From Verrucomicrobiota bacterium (GTDB taxonomy: Bacteria > Verrucomicrobiota > Verrucomicrobiia > Opitutales > UBA953): 64,000 nucleotides of DNA. A program made the position numbers and the translations under genes. Location of the stretch: NCBI GenBank assembly GCA_015061905.1, contig SUVQ01000004.1, forward strand, positions 62,001 to 126,000, in the 5' to 3' direction. The notes under the pieces were generated by a model. That model was not told the origin of the DNA. It did no database searches and worked only from the letters and a program-made list of their open reading frames with translations. This document shows, piece by piece, positions 35,101 to 43,090 of this stretch (its first letter is position 1; each line of letters starts with the position of its first letter).

Positions 35101-38100
35101 ATATTTGCCTTTACCGTTCCTTCTCCGATGGTCAAACCTCCGCTCCAGTTCGCATTGACCGCCATCGTAAGTGTTCCTTTTCCGCCTTTGACAAGATGCA
35201 GTTTTGCGGTGTCGGCGGCACTGTTAAGAACGTCTTCGGCGAGAGAGGTGGTTTTCCCGGCGTCAACATTGAGCAGGACGAGCGAATCGGTTGTGCCGTT
35301 GTTGCGAAGTGCCGAGCCGCTTTCCATCGTCAGGTTGTTCACCGTCAGATTGTTTCCGTCCGTATATAAAACAGTGCCTTTTTGAAGTAAAACGGAAGAA
35401 GCCGCCGCGAGCGCAGATTCGTGTCCGACATGGATGCCGATGTCGCCCGCGCTGTTTGCGCTCGACAGATACAGCCCGCCGCCTGCCGTAATCGTTCCGG
35501 AAAAAGCATTTTCGCGGGCGAAAGTTACGCTGCTGCCCGTTGTTCCCTGAGCGTCAATTTCCATCGAAATCGCGCTTGCGAGTTCCGTGTCCAATGTCAG
35601 GTGTCCGCTCCCGCCGAAGCGATATTTTTCATCTACGGTAAGATTTCCGGTGTAGGTGTAAGCTCCGTTTGCGCCGAGAGCGAGAGTGGTTCCGCTTAAA
35701 TTCAAGGATTCGTCGGTTCCCAGTGCGAGCACGCCGGAAGAGCCTTCTTTGATGATGTTCAACTGCGAGGCTTCGTATAAGGCAAGTGCGTTCCCGTAAG
35801 TCAGATTCACCCGCGCCGTGCCCAAGGCACCGGCTTCATACGAGAGTTTGTTTCCTGAGCCGGAAATGTAAATGTCTCCCGAAAAATCGTTGGCGGTGTT
35901 AGTCAGGTGCACCGTGCCGGAAGACCATTCGTTGCCGATGAGCAAATCCGCGTCGCCCGTGAGCTTGAAATTGACCGTTAGCGTTCCCGTGCCGCCGCCC
36001 AGCCTCCAAACGTTCCCGTAGGTAGAATCGTTTACCGTGCCGAGCGTCTTGTCCGTCGTGCCGTAGCTCACGTCGCCCCACGCGCCGATGATGAGATTTT
36101 GATGAGCGGAGAGTGCTATTTCCGTTTCCTGATTGCTCGTAAGAGCCAAAACACCCGCCGAATCGCCGCTCACGTATTTGAGCACGTCGTCGTTGTTCAT
36201 GCCCTCTGCGGCAAAAAATCCCTGCTCGCCGATAGTCCATTTTTCCCAATTTCCGGTTTGCGAAACATCTTTGATGACGAGCCCGCCCGCGTCCACGGAG
36301 CCTGCGGGAACGTTCACTTGCCCGTTTACAATCAAAATGCCGCTTCCCTGTTTGGTAAATTGAGTTCCCCCGGTGCTCGTTCCCGTGATATTGCCCTTTA
36401 TCGTTGTGGCGACGGGAGATTCGGTGTTTGCCGTCATCGTTGCGTTCCCGTTCAGCGTTACATTGCCGATAAGCGAGGTAATGCCGAGCTTTTCCGTGTC
36501 TTGCCGCAAACTGCCGCCGACGGATTCCGATGCCGCGTTGACGGTTTGATTGAGAACAAACGAGCCGCCGTCTTCGACGTTGATGTTTCCGGTCATGAGC
36601 GCATGGTGGGAGAGTCGGAACGTCGCACCGCTTTTCACGGTAACGTCCGAGCCTTCCAGCGTCGCGTAAGTCCAGTCGCCGTTGTCGGTCATGTGCACGT
36701 GCGGCGTGTTGCTTCCCTGCAAAATCATCGTGCCGGCTTCCACCGAGAACCCGCCCGCGTTGCTGTGATTTCCGGTGAGCGTCCACGAAGCATTTTCAGC
36801 GGAATTTTTGTAAACGACGGCGAGCTTGGCAGTGCTGTCTGCGCCTTCATCGGTAAAGCAGCCGGCAAAGGTTCCCGTTCCCGTGTAAGTGAACGTGGCG
36901 GTGCCGGGCGTATTTTCGCCGAGCGGAGTGAAATTGCCGATGCGCGCTCCCGTGCCGGAACCTTCTTGGTTGATGACGCCCCATTCCAAATTGTGCCCGT
37001 TGAGATTGAGTAAACCTCCGGCGTTCCCGAAGGTAAAAGTATCACCTGCCACGGACTTGGTTTTAAACTGATTGTCCGCCATCAGCACAACGATTGCCAC
37101 GCCGGCTTCCAAGCGCACGGAAGAAGCCGCGTAGCCGCCCGTGCGGTTCAGGCGTGTTTCGCCGATGTTCCCGAGCGTGCAAGCCGTGATGTTTCCTTTG
37201 TCGTCGTAAGAAACGTTATACTGAGTTTCTCCGCCGCCGACGCGCAGGCTCGCTTCGTTGTTTCCGTTTCCGGCGATGGTGAGCGTTCCCGCGCCTACTT
37301 TTCGGATTTCTTCGGCGGACGTTCCCGTGAGCTCAAGCGTAAGGCTTGCGCCTTCGTTTACCACAAAGCCCGCGCTGTTAAATGTAAAGTCTGTGTTTGC
37401 TTCCGTAAGCTTCCAGTTCCCGCTATCAAACGTGAGCGCGCCGGCGCCCATGTTGACGCTCGCTTGCAATTCCAAGGTTTGCGTATTGGCGGTATCGGTC
37501 GTGGAAAATGTCAGTCCGAGGGTATTGCTCAATGAATTTCCCGTTCCTTTCCCCGTGTATTCTACACTGATTTCCCCTTGCGTGAGAGTGCCTTTTCCCG
37601 TTGTTGCGTCTTGAGCGTTCCAAAGAATCTTTTCCGTGCCGGAAAAGCCGCTTGCCGCTACCGTAAACGAATCTATGCCTTGTTGCACTTTCTCGGGATT
37701 ACTGCGCAACCAGCCCATGTTGTTAAACCCGGCGTTTGTCGTTCCCGCGGAACACGCCACGACAAACAAAAACCGCTCGTTTTCCGCATCCCACGCATAA
37801 TTAGGACTGCCGCTGTCTCCGAACATGAGGCCGATGTCCAGCGGCGTGCGCAAATCACTCGCAACGTCATGCTGCCGGCAGTTGGTCATAACGAGCCAAT
37901 CGCCTCCCGAACCTTGGCTAACGGAATCGATACCGATAATCCCGCCTAAGGTATTACTGCCGGTGAGGGAGGTAACAATTTCTCCTGCGCTGTTGTATTG
38001 ATGCCCGTCGCCCAATCGCCACAGCCAATCCCCGTTTTTGAGCGTCCGCATGAACGCATCATCCGCCATGGGCGTGTAGGCGACTTCCGTGACGATTTTG

Positions 38101-38546
38101 TTGAGGCGTTGCACTTCCACATCCGACGCATAGGTTTTGTAGCCGGCGGAAGTATAAAGCGTGGACATGTTGCCGCCCTCCGTCAGGAAAAGAACCGGAT
38201 TTTCACCCACGTGCGCCGCTCCCGCCGCGAACTGGGGCTCGATGAGCCCGCATCCGCCGAACCCCATCAGCGTGCCGTATTGCAAATTTTCCGCCGCCAT
38301 TTTCTGCCCGTATCCGTCCAGATTCGGCATAATCGGAATAACCGGATTCGTGACGGAAGTCCCGTCCTTGTAATACACGGTAATATTGGTTGCTCCGACG
38401 TCGAACATCCCCTTGTTTCGGGCGAAATCCATATAATACTGCAGGTCGTAACGCGTATCCACCATACCGCCGAAGGCGGAAGATGTCGAAATGCTAATTG
38501 CGACTGCCGCAGTCATCAATGAAAGGTGAGAAAAAGAATGTTTCAT
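29124..38546 (-). CDS. Giant secreted S6-type serine protease with autotransporter repeats and PEP-CTERM anchor
   Basis: A 3140-residue surface protein. Residues 1-25 are a signal peptide. Residues 28-300 match the peptidase S6 (IgA protease/SPATE) domain: YMDFARNKGMFDVGATNI, then catalytic His in GAAHVG (H112), Asp in SDVEVQRLNKIVTEV (D142) and Ser in GDSGSP (S245). The following ~2700 residues are Gly/Ala/Ser/Thr/Asn-rich beta-helix repeats of the autotransporter-associated type, e.g. LTKQGAGTLLISGNGSGFSG near 2180 and LTKAGAGTLTF near 2570. There is no beta-barrel; the C-terminus is IPEPSAF, a hydrophobic stretch, then SRRKR and a nine-residue tail. I infer exosortase-type anchoring. Targets are unknown. 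Confidence 0.9.
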   Translation of the reverse strand: MKHSFSHLSLMTAAVAISISTSSAFGGMVDTRYDLQYYMDFARNKGMFDVGATNITVYYKDGTSVTNPVIPIMPNLDGYGQKMAAENLQYGTLMGFGGCGLIEPQFAAGAAHVGENPVLFLTEGGNMSTLYTSAGYKTYASDVEVQRLNKIVTEVAYTPMADDAFMRTLKNGDWLWRLGDGHQYNSAGEIVTSLTGSNTLGGIIGIDSVSQGSGGDWLVMTNCRQHDVASDLRTPLDIGLMFGDSGSPNYAWDAENERFLFVVACSAGTTNAGFNNMGWLRSNPEKVQQGIDSFTVAASGFSGTEKILWNAQDATTGKGTLTQGEISVEYTGKGTGNSLSNTLGLTFSTTDTANTQTLELQASVNMGAGALTFDSGNWKLTEANTDFTFNSAGFVVNEGASLTLELTGTSAEEIRKVGAGTLTIAGNGNNEASLRVGGGETQYNVSYDDKGNITACTLGNIGETRLNRTGGYAASSVRLEAGVAIVVLMADNQFKTKSVAGDTFTFGNAGGLLNLNGHNLEWGVINQEGSGTGARIGNFTPLGENTPGTATFTYTGTGTFAGCFTDEGADSTAKLAVVYKNSAENASWTLTGNHSNAGGFSVEAGTMILQGSNTPHVHMTDNGDWTYATLEGSDVTVKSGATFRLSHHALMTGNINVEDGGSFVLNQTVNAASESVGGSLRQDTEKLGITSLIGNVTLNGNATMTANTESPVATTIKGNITGTSTGGTQFTKQGSGILIVNGQVNVPAGSVDAGGLVIKDVSQTGNWEKWTIGEQGFFAAEGMNNDDVLKYVSGDSAGVLALTSNQETEIALSAHQNLIIGAWGDVSYGTTDKTLGTVNDSTYGNVWRLGGGTGTLTVNFKLTGDADLLIGNEWSSGTVHLTNTANDFSGDIYISGSGNKLSYEAGALGTARVNLTYGNALALYEASQLNIIKEGSSGVLALGTDESLNLSGTTLALGANGAYTYTGNLTVDEKYRFGGSGHLTLDTELASAISMEIDAQGTTGSSVTFARENAFSGTITAGGGLYLSSANSAGDIGIHVGHESALAAASSVLLQKGTVLYTDGNNLTVNNLTMESGSALRNNGTTDSLVLLNVDAGKTTSLAEDVLNSAADTAKLHLVKGGKGTLTMAVNANWSGGLTIGEGTVKANITSTGKTTSAGGIGSVNNTIYVAEAGTLSLTGVKKTSWELGGTCLPQTVTGTGTIEFSTGGAALFSVQGTSFEGTLKLMGKTRLYVGTHLATDSYYTLENNKNVLNNATIDIEAGSQVRIGSGLRYLKATRVSLNTDFVISGNGFSGVDSGLVHSACNTGALSIDGDSTVYGNITLKTDASIASWSAGKLLTSVSQWQACTTGSANASYALKGYLGGTVRGKILGEGKTLTISGNEGMTFTADSANTYGDLKITNGNGNNDDKFALRLNGGKAVSQTSTALGTGTVTLGENLILRLAGTGTANNTDVVYTYGNAISAGNGSTLQSYNITNRLTGTVTMSGSTLNLATANGGVFELAGGISGNGTLNIAANSKIILGSENSARETTAQFTGNIAAEAGTDFTVASPSFVAGTTTFSGTDSLTLRLSGTNDYTLGGITVADSDAADSAASSLTLNFDFTDIPSAKDANSFTTLFSAISAESTTVSLSLNLFNDIESGTYTLATGTLSGDFSLENTLNNRLSLTQNNGSLILTVGTDNRLYWAADGATQTWDTTSANWYQESSGGNVAFTSGAFVVFGSKGAANSTENSRETITLAADQTVGALVSKDANAFYEITGKAALSGDTLTVGEGGNLKLSTASANFTGDVRVDGTSVLEVSKTALTANVSATDGATFTLSDAGTLSGNLNISDADASIRNATLAGNIAAAGNGKLILDSATISGARSFSFDGAGTLATSGNATLGGTFTFADKQTALQVNNMSVSSGALTSSAALDVDALSLASETSLTLTHATGSTTEIDAVGGNGSLVKNAAGNLNLGSATLSGLTLKGGGITDISGKVTVSGHFSLGKETVNLVNGADVTVGQYTSGNTADSQPTLLTIGEGASLTITGNNDTDSKSNSILLAHWKTSDSKLTLAGGTLTAQNTSMLMGWDSGATFEASSGTANLKGIRFSAQRNNSERLILGSAESGSARINLGNGGISGIGTNDSVLLGNGTIGANADFSVSGDGTVQLVATTESTVFDTNAHKITVNTALTGTGNLTKQGAGTLLISGNGSGFSGNIAVEAGALAVDAVGKNILTSAASVKIGGNATLDLSALDFSDGANRIAVDTGTSVSFANTSTVAFANLKAGTEYGIFNISGGALDGWSTLTASNFTLSGTKLSDMGRVELSLGMSGSFSYTITDGWDLTWNGGNEKSTWNQNAENKVWQTNRPDITTGEMIVTATGYMNNDNVVFNSDADLNLEGNIRVKNMTVAEGVNLKTNGTLAITGTLNLGANTSWNFSGNTTQSFTEKQLKDFATANTALVVGEGATLTMTDKETTPNNTSSAFDKVSGSGNVVLNLSADNGTGFNLDQISGNITVAAGRLQVNTSKFNEASDILLTSNQSQLVFNDTGTELKNNVVLGSSTTIHANSGCSGTISGFISGNGGLTKAGAGTLTFKEQNTYTGVTTISGGKIVLDTADDYHLMNTVTGIGGTLEVAGGTTVYSSADTAHKIATNLRINKGGVFSFDGKGNDHFQANVSGTVTVDGGILDFGNSCQILRMFTNITLSNGAELKGEGAIGSAGYAAAMEFNNNSTINVTSGDNTISATTRLNGGNARTLTYNVSEGATLNVIGRIHADSETILGNINKNGEGTATLSARAMLNKVETKGGEIAIAYTGDDGNTIGILDGSVGSTATGSFRLKENAKLNVSSALWGRTQTSVILEKSSALTHGNVEFSNNGNADATLKATAENQQFSIGSANWALTNGHAKSTASEAATLAVKLVSSSVENAGIGTLTVNNSGNSVSGVVASTGSIVLTNQANGLSLTDLTVAEGLTVSAYADASATEASEAEIRVAGTASFGAGAHLNANLTLASGATLEVGNGGLSMGSSLTLNQGIFLSDSTLANANALKTGETLTLFTGVDYLVLMTQDGKTVWENSSETLSSGERIIAGSYFTNLSGDSFELYFTGAENGGTIGLLSIPEPSAFGLIAGTFALALVASRRKRAPRMQTLRN

Positions 38547-38640
38547 GTGTTTGGAAAAGGGTAAGTAATCCCAAGAATTTTATCACTCGGAAAAATAAAA
38601 AGTAAATGTAATTTCCGTATCAGGTGCGCGGCGGATTTTT

Positions 38641-38679
38641 GCGTTCCCGCGAGGCGAAATCGGATTTAAGCGGGAACGC
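38641..38679. repeat. Hairpin repeat, copy at the 5' side of the giant gene
   Basis: Arms GCGTTCCCGC (38641-38650) and GCGGGAACGC (38670-38679) with a 19-nt loop GAGGCGAAATCGGATTTAA. Preceded by GGCGGATTTTT exactly as at 29067-29105, so the two form an imperfect direct repeat flanking the giant gene. Confidence 0.75.
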
Positions 38680-38749
38680 TTTAAAATTTCAATTTGCGCG
38701 TGCGGGGGAGATACGGTTTAATCCCGAACCTTAATTTTTTTGTTTCAAT

Positions 38750-39856
38750 ATGCTTCAAGCTGGAATTGTAGGGTTGCCGAATGTCGGCAAAAGCACGCTT
38801 TTTAACGCGCTGACGCGTTCCCGTAACGCGGAGGCGGCGAATTATCCGTTTTGCACAATAGAACCGAATGTCGGAATCGTGGAAGTGCCGGACGATCGAC
38901 TTTCCGTGCTTTCGAAAATTGCCAAAACGAGCGTCCTCGTTCCCGCCGTGATTGAGTTCGTGGATATCGCCGGCTTGGTTGCCGGAGCGTCCAAGGGCGA
39001 AGGGCTCGGAAATAAGTTTTTGTCCAACATCCGCGAAGTGGATGCGATTGTCCAAGTCGTGCGTTGTTTCGATAACGACGATATTATCCACAACATGGGA
39101 AGCGTCGATCCCGTGCGCGATATTGAGGTGATTACGACGGAACTCGTGCTTGCGGATTTGCAGTCCTGCGAGGCGCAGCTTGAACGTAATTTGAAAAAAG
39201 TAAAAGGGCAGGACAAGGAAGCCGTCGCGAACGTTGAGCTTTTGAACCGGCTGATTCCTCACTTGAACGAAGGAAAACCGGCGTCGACGCTCCCGTCTGC
39301 AAACGATGATGACCGTTCCCGCATGAAGGGCTTTTTCCTGCTTACGACGAAACCGGTGCTTTACGCCTGCAACGTGGACGAATCGAGCCTCGCCGAGCCG
39401 GAGAAAAATGCGTATGTCGCCAAGGTTCGCGATTATGTTGCGAAAAATCACGATGCGCGGGTTTGCGTGATTTGCGCGCAGGTGGAGGCGGAGCTTTGCG
39501 AGCTTTCGCCGGAAGAAGGCAAAGAATTTTTGGAAAGCCTCGGCGTGAACGACAGCGGCGTTTCTCAGCTCATTCGCTTGAGCTATGATTTGCTCGGGCT
39601 CGCCTCGTATTTCACCGCAGGAGAAAAAGAGGCTCGGGCGTGGACATTTAAAAAAGGCATGACGGCTCCGCAGTGCGCGGGCGTGATTCACACCGATTTC
39701 GAAAAAGGCTTTATCAAGGCGGAAGTGGTTTCCTACGATGATCTCGTCGCCGCAGGCTCCGTGGCGGCAGCGCGCGACGCGGGGAAATATCGCCTTGAGG
39801 GTAAGGATTATCTGTTTAAGGACGGGGACGTCGCTCTGTTCCGCTTTGCAAATTAG
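38750..39856 (+). CDS. ychF: Redox-regulated ATPase YchF (Obg family)
   Basis: A 368-residue translation-associated P-loop NTPase that prefers ATP. Walker A GLPNVGKSTLFNALT is at 7-21, switch II DIAGLVAGASKGEGLG near 68-83, and the altered G4 motif of YchF (NVDE) replaces NKxD. A coiled-coil insert lies near 130-200. The C-terminal TGS-like domain holds GEKEARAWTFKKGMTAPQCAG and GKDYLFKDGDVALFRF. It is a single gene with no obvious operon partner. Confidence 0.97.
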   Translation: MLQAGIVGLPNVGKSTLFNALTRSRNAEAANYPFCTIEPNVGIVEVPDDRLSVLSKIAKTSVLVPAVIEFVDIAGLVAGASKGEGLGNKFLSNIREVDAIVQVVRCFDNDDIIHNMGSVDPVRDIEVITTELVLADLQSCEAQLERNLKKVKGQDKEAVANVELLNRLIPHLNEGKPASTLPSANDDDRSRMKGFFLLTTKPVLYACNVDESSLAEPEKNAYVAKVRDYVAKNHDARVCVICAQVEAELCELSPEEGKEFLESLGVNDSGVSQLIRLSYDLLGLASYFTAGEKEARAWTFKKGMTAPQCAGVIHTDFEKGFIKAEVVSYDDLVAAGSVAAARDAGKYRLEGKDYLFKDGDVALFRFAN

Positions 39857-40058
39857 CGGCTTTTTTCTGAAAAGTTTTTTTAAGCAGGTGAATCTGCGGC
39901 GGGAACGCGGCGGATTCACTTTTGCGTTCCCGGCTTTCAGAACTTTTTTGAAGGATAATTTTTTCCTTCGGGTGCTCTTTTGTGTGGTAATTTAACTGTC
40001 GGAAAATTAAACTTTCGGGCAATCACACAACTCGTATCCCTTTAAATATTTCGAGAAT

Positions 40059-40697
40059 ATGGAAGCTGTTATAGAGCACCTTTCCGCACGGAAAATTATT
40101 CCTATTGCTATTTTTGACGATCCGGAAAAAGCCGTTCCGCTGTCGCGCGCGCTGCTCGCCGGCGGTTGCGATATTGTGGAGATTTCGTTTCGCTCGCCCT
40201 CGGCGGCGGCATCTATCGCAAATATCGTAGCGGATGTGCCGGAAATGGTGGTGGGCGCGGGCTCAATTTTGTCGGTGGAAGATGTTTCGCTTGCGGCATC
40301 TGCCGGTGCCGGATTCGGAATCTCTCCGGGATTTGATCCCGCGGTCGTGAAAGCGGCAACGGAGGCCGGATTTCCTTTCATTCCCGGCGTTTTGACTCCG
40401 TCTAACGTTACGCAGGCACTTTCGTTCGGGTGCGACGTGCAGAAGTTTTTCCCGGCGGAGCCGATGGGCGCGGCTTTCTTGTCGTCGGCACTTGCCGCAT
40501 TTACACATAAGCCGGAATTGAAAATCGTCGCCGCCGGCGGGGTTACACCGGAAAACATCGCGAGCTGGCTTTCCGTGCGTCAGGTCATCGCCTGCGCCTC
40601 GTCTTGGGTTTGCCCGAGAGAAATGGTGGAGGCGGAAGACTGGGGCGGAATTACGGCTCGCGTTCAGCACCTTGTCTCAATCGCTCACGGCGCGTAA
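40059..40697 (+). CDS. eda: KDPG/KHG aldolase
   Basis: Splits 2-keto-3-deoxy-6-phosphogluconate into pyruvate and glyceraldehyde 3-phosphate, and related keto-hydroxy acids; end step of the Entner-Doudoroff and hexuronate routes. The 212 residues have the family layout: KIIPIAIFDDPEKAVPLSRAL, GGCDIVEISFRSP (catalytic Glu), GAGSILSVED, ISPGFDPAVV, FIPGVLTPSNV, and Schiff-base Lys in DVQKFFPAEPMG. No edd or uronate genes are adjacent. It is followed by a short-stem terminator. Confidence 0.92.
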   Translation: MEAVIEHLSARKIIPIAIFDDPEKAVPLSRALLAGGCDIVEISFRSPSAAASIANIVADVPEMVVGAGSILSVEDVSLAASAGAGFGISPGFDPAVVKAATEAGFPFIPGVLTPSNVTQALSFGCDVQKFFPAEPMGAAFLSSALAAFTHKPELKIVAAGGVTPENIASWLSVRQVIACASSWVCPREMVEAEDWGGITARVQHLVSIAHGA

Positions 40698-40738
40698 AAA
40701 AAAAAGGCTAAATAAAAGAAGCTCCCGGCGTTCCGCGT

Positions 40739-40766
40739 TCCCGTGCGGGCACGGGAGATTTTTTTT
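40739..40766 (+). terminator. Terminator of eda
   Basis: TCCCGTG (40739-40745) pairs with CACGGGA (40750-40756) around CGGG, followed by a T tract. It directly precedes the -35 box of the sulfatase gene. Confidence 0.75.
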
Positions 40767-40793
40767 GCATGTTGGCGGTTGTTCGGGTAAAAT
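40765..40793 (+). promoter_or_regulatory. Sigma-70-like promoter of the sulfatase gene
   Basis: TTGCAT (40765-40770), 17 bp, then TAAAAT (40788-40793), ending 10 nt before the ATG at 40804. The predicted 5' leader is only about 4 nt. Confidence 0.6.
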
Positions 40794-40803
40794 CCTCGGT
40801 CTT

Positions 40804-43005
40804 ATGAGTTTCTCCGCCTTGCTTCCTCGTGTCGCCTGTTCGTTTTTGACAACGCTTCCGCTTTTGACTCCGAATGCTTTCGGGAACGGCGAGTCCGCTT
40901 CCGGGGCGCGCCCGAATATTATTTTCGTGCTCGTCGACGACATGGGCTGGGGCGACTTAAACTGCAATTGGAACTACGCCGAAAAATTTAAAAACCGTTC
41001 CCGCGAAAATCGCTTCAAAACACCGACGCTCGACAAAATGGCAAGCGAAGGCATTCTGCTCGCCCGCCACTACACGGCTTGCCCGGTCAGTGCTCCCGCG
41101 CGCGCTTCGCTTATGACGGGAATGCACCAAGGACACACGCGCCAAGTGCGCGACAACACGTTTGACACGCCGATTGCCGACGTGCACACGCTCGGAAGCG
41201 TCCTGAGCGAAGCCGGCTACGCGACCGCCGCCATCGGCAAATGGGGCATCGGCGGCGTCGGGAACGGTTCGAACGCCGACCGCGGCTATGCCCGCGCGCG
41301 GGAACGCGGATTCGATTATTTCTACGGTATTTTTGACCACCTCGCCGGGCACTATCACTATCCCGCGAACTGCGGTCGCTACGTTTGGGAAAACGAAACC
41401 AACGTGACGCCGAAGCTGAAAAACGGGAACGCGTATTCGACCGACCTTTTTACCGCACGCGCCAAAGACTGGATTGTCAAAAGCAAAAAAGCCAAGCCGA
41501 ACCAACCGTTTTTCCTCTACCTCGCGCTTCCCGCGCCGCACGGCTCTCTGCGCGTGCCGAACTGCGCGTATCCCGCAGGCGGCGGGCTCAAAGGCGGCGT
41601 GCAATGGACGAAAAACGGCACCGTCAACACCGCCTCGCCGAAACTCGGCGAACCCGATTCCTACATTCACCCGGACAATAAAAACTTCGCGACCGATGCC
41701 GCCCGCCGCCACTCGACAATGATTCGCCGCGTGGACGACGCGATGGCGGACCTTTTCAAACTGCTCAAAGATTTGAAAATCGACGACAACACGATGGTCG
41801 TTTTCACCTCCGACAACGGGCCGCACGAAGAACCCGGCAACGACAGCGCGCGCACCGCGTATTTCTCCTCCGGCTCGCCCGCGCAGGATCCCGCGTTTTT
41901 CAAATCTTACGGGATGATGGACGGCATCAAGCGCGACGTGTTCGAAGGCGGCTTGCGCGTTCCCGCCATCGTGCGCTGGCCGAAATTTATTCCTAAGAAA
42001 AAAATGACGACCGAGCCGTCGCAATTCCACGATTGGCTCGCGACCTTCGCCGATGCCGCCGGCGCGGAAATTCCGTCGAGCTCGGACGGCGTGTCGATTT
42101 TGCCGACGCTCACGGGAAGCGGCGAGCAGATGCCCGGGCAAATTTACTGCGAATATTCCGTCGGCGGTTCTTCGACGCATCGCGGCGATTTCGTTCCCGC
42201 GCACCGCGGACTTTCGCGCCGCAACCAGCTTGTTGTCTGGGTTGACGGCTACAAAGGCTTGGCGCGTAATTTAAATGAAAATACAAAATTTTCCGGCGAC
42301 GATGCCGTTGTATTTGAAATTTACGATACATTAAAAGATCCGCAGGAAACCAAAAACCTCGCGGGCAAGCCGGGCTTCGGCGAAGATTTTCAGCAAAAAT
42401 TGCGCGACAAAGCTCTGCGTTCCCGCCGCGCTTTCGACGGAAAACATCCGCACGAATACACGCGCGGACTCGATTTCTCGCAAAAAGTTTTCTTTGAAAA
42501 AAATCCCGTTCCCGCGATTGCGAAAGCCGGAAACTCTGCGCAATTAAAATTCGGATACAAAGCGTTTGCTTCGGACAAGGCGTTCCCGTGGGTGCCGGAC
42601 TTCCGCCAAACGCATTTGGAGCCCGTGCTTTCCGGCAAGGACGAAAAGCCGCTCGGGAAAAATCTTTTGCCGCAAAAATTTATCGACGGTCGCGGCGCGC
42701 GCGGCATTTTGATTGAAGGCACGATTTCCGTTCCCGAAGAAGGCGAATACGTTTTCTCGCTCAAAACCGATAAAAACAAGGGAAGCAAAGCCTTCGTCCA
42801 CCTTTACGATATTCAGCTCATCGACGCGGACAAGCTTTACAAACCCGGCACGGAAGCGAAATCCTACGCGAACGTCGGCACGGAAAATACGACGGGAACG
42901 CGCGGCGTGCGCCTCGCGGCGGGAACGCACAAAATCCGCATCGAATACGTTTGCGCCGCCAACGCGAAAAATCCCTCCGTCGAAATTTCTTTCAAAAAGA
43001 AATAA
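40804..43005 (+). CDS. Secreted Ser-type sulfatase with C-terminal PA14-like domain
   Basis: A 733-residue exported sulfatase (signal peptide about 1-27). The start at 40804 avoids an upstream stretch overlapping eda. The metal-binding start is NIIFVLVDDMGWGD (38-51). The maturation motif is S96-A-P-A-R100 within CPVSAPARASLMTG, so the formylglycine would come from serine, which needs the radical-SAM anaerobic maturase. FTSDNGPHEEPG carries further metal ligands. From about residue 580 a beta-rich PA14-like domain follows (ILIEGTISVPEEGEYVFSLK). It probably desulfates a host or algal glycan; the substrate is unknown. Confidence 0.92.
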   Translation: MSFSALLPRVACSFLTTLPLLTPNAFGNGESASGARPNIIFVLVDDMGWGDLNCNWNYAEKFKNRSRENRFKTPTLDKMASEGILLARHYTACPVSAPARASLMTGMHQGHTRQVRDNTFDTPIADVHTLGSVLSEAGYATAAIGKWGIGGVGNGSNADRGYARARERGFDYFYGIFDHLAGHYHYPANCGRYVWENETNVTPKLKNGNAYSTDLFTARAKDWIVKSKKAKPNQPFFLYLALPAPHGSLRVPNCAYPAGGGLKGGVQWTKNGTVNTASPKLGEPDSYIHPDNKNFATDAARRHSTMIRRVDDAMADLFKLLKDLKIDDNTMVVFTSDNGPHEEPGNDSARTAYFSSGSPAQDPAFFKSYGMMDGIKRDVFEGGLRVPAIVRWPKFIPKKKMTTEPSQFHDWLATFADAAGAEIPSSSDGVSILPTLTGSGEQMPGQIYCEYSVGGSSTHRGDFVPAHRGLSRRNQLVVWVDGYKGLARNLNENTKFSGDDAVVFEIYDTLKDPQETKNLAGKPGFGEDFQQKLRDKALRSRRAFDGKHPHEYTRGLDFSQKVFFEKNPVPAIAKAGNSAQLKFGYKAFASDKAFPWVPDFRQTHLEPVLSGKDEKPLGKNLLPQKFIDGRGARGILIEGTISVPEEGEYVFSLKTDKNKGSKAFVHLYDIQLIDADKLYKPGTEAKSYANVGTENTTGTRGVRLAAGTHKIRIEYVCAANAKNPSVEISFKKK

Positions 43006-43090
43006 GACGCGGCATCGGCGAACGAACAAATCGGAGTAGGCGGGTTTTCCGTTTACTCCGAATGGTTTTCCGCTTTTAATTCTCTTCGTT

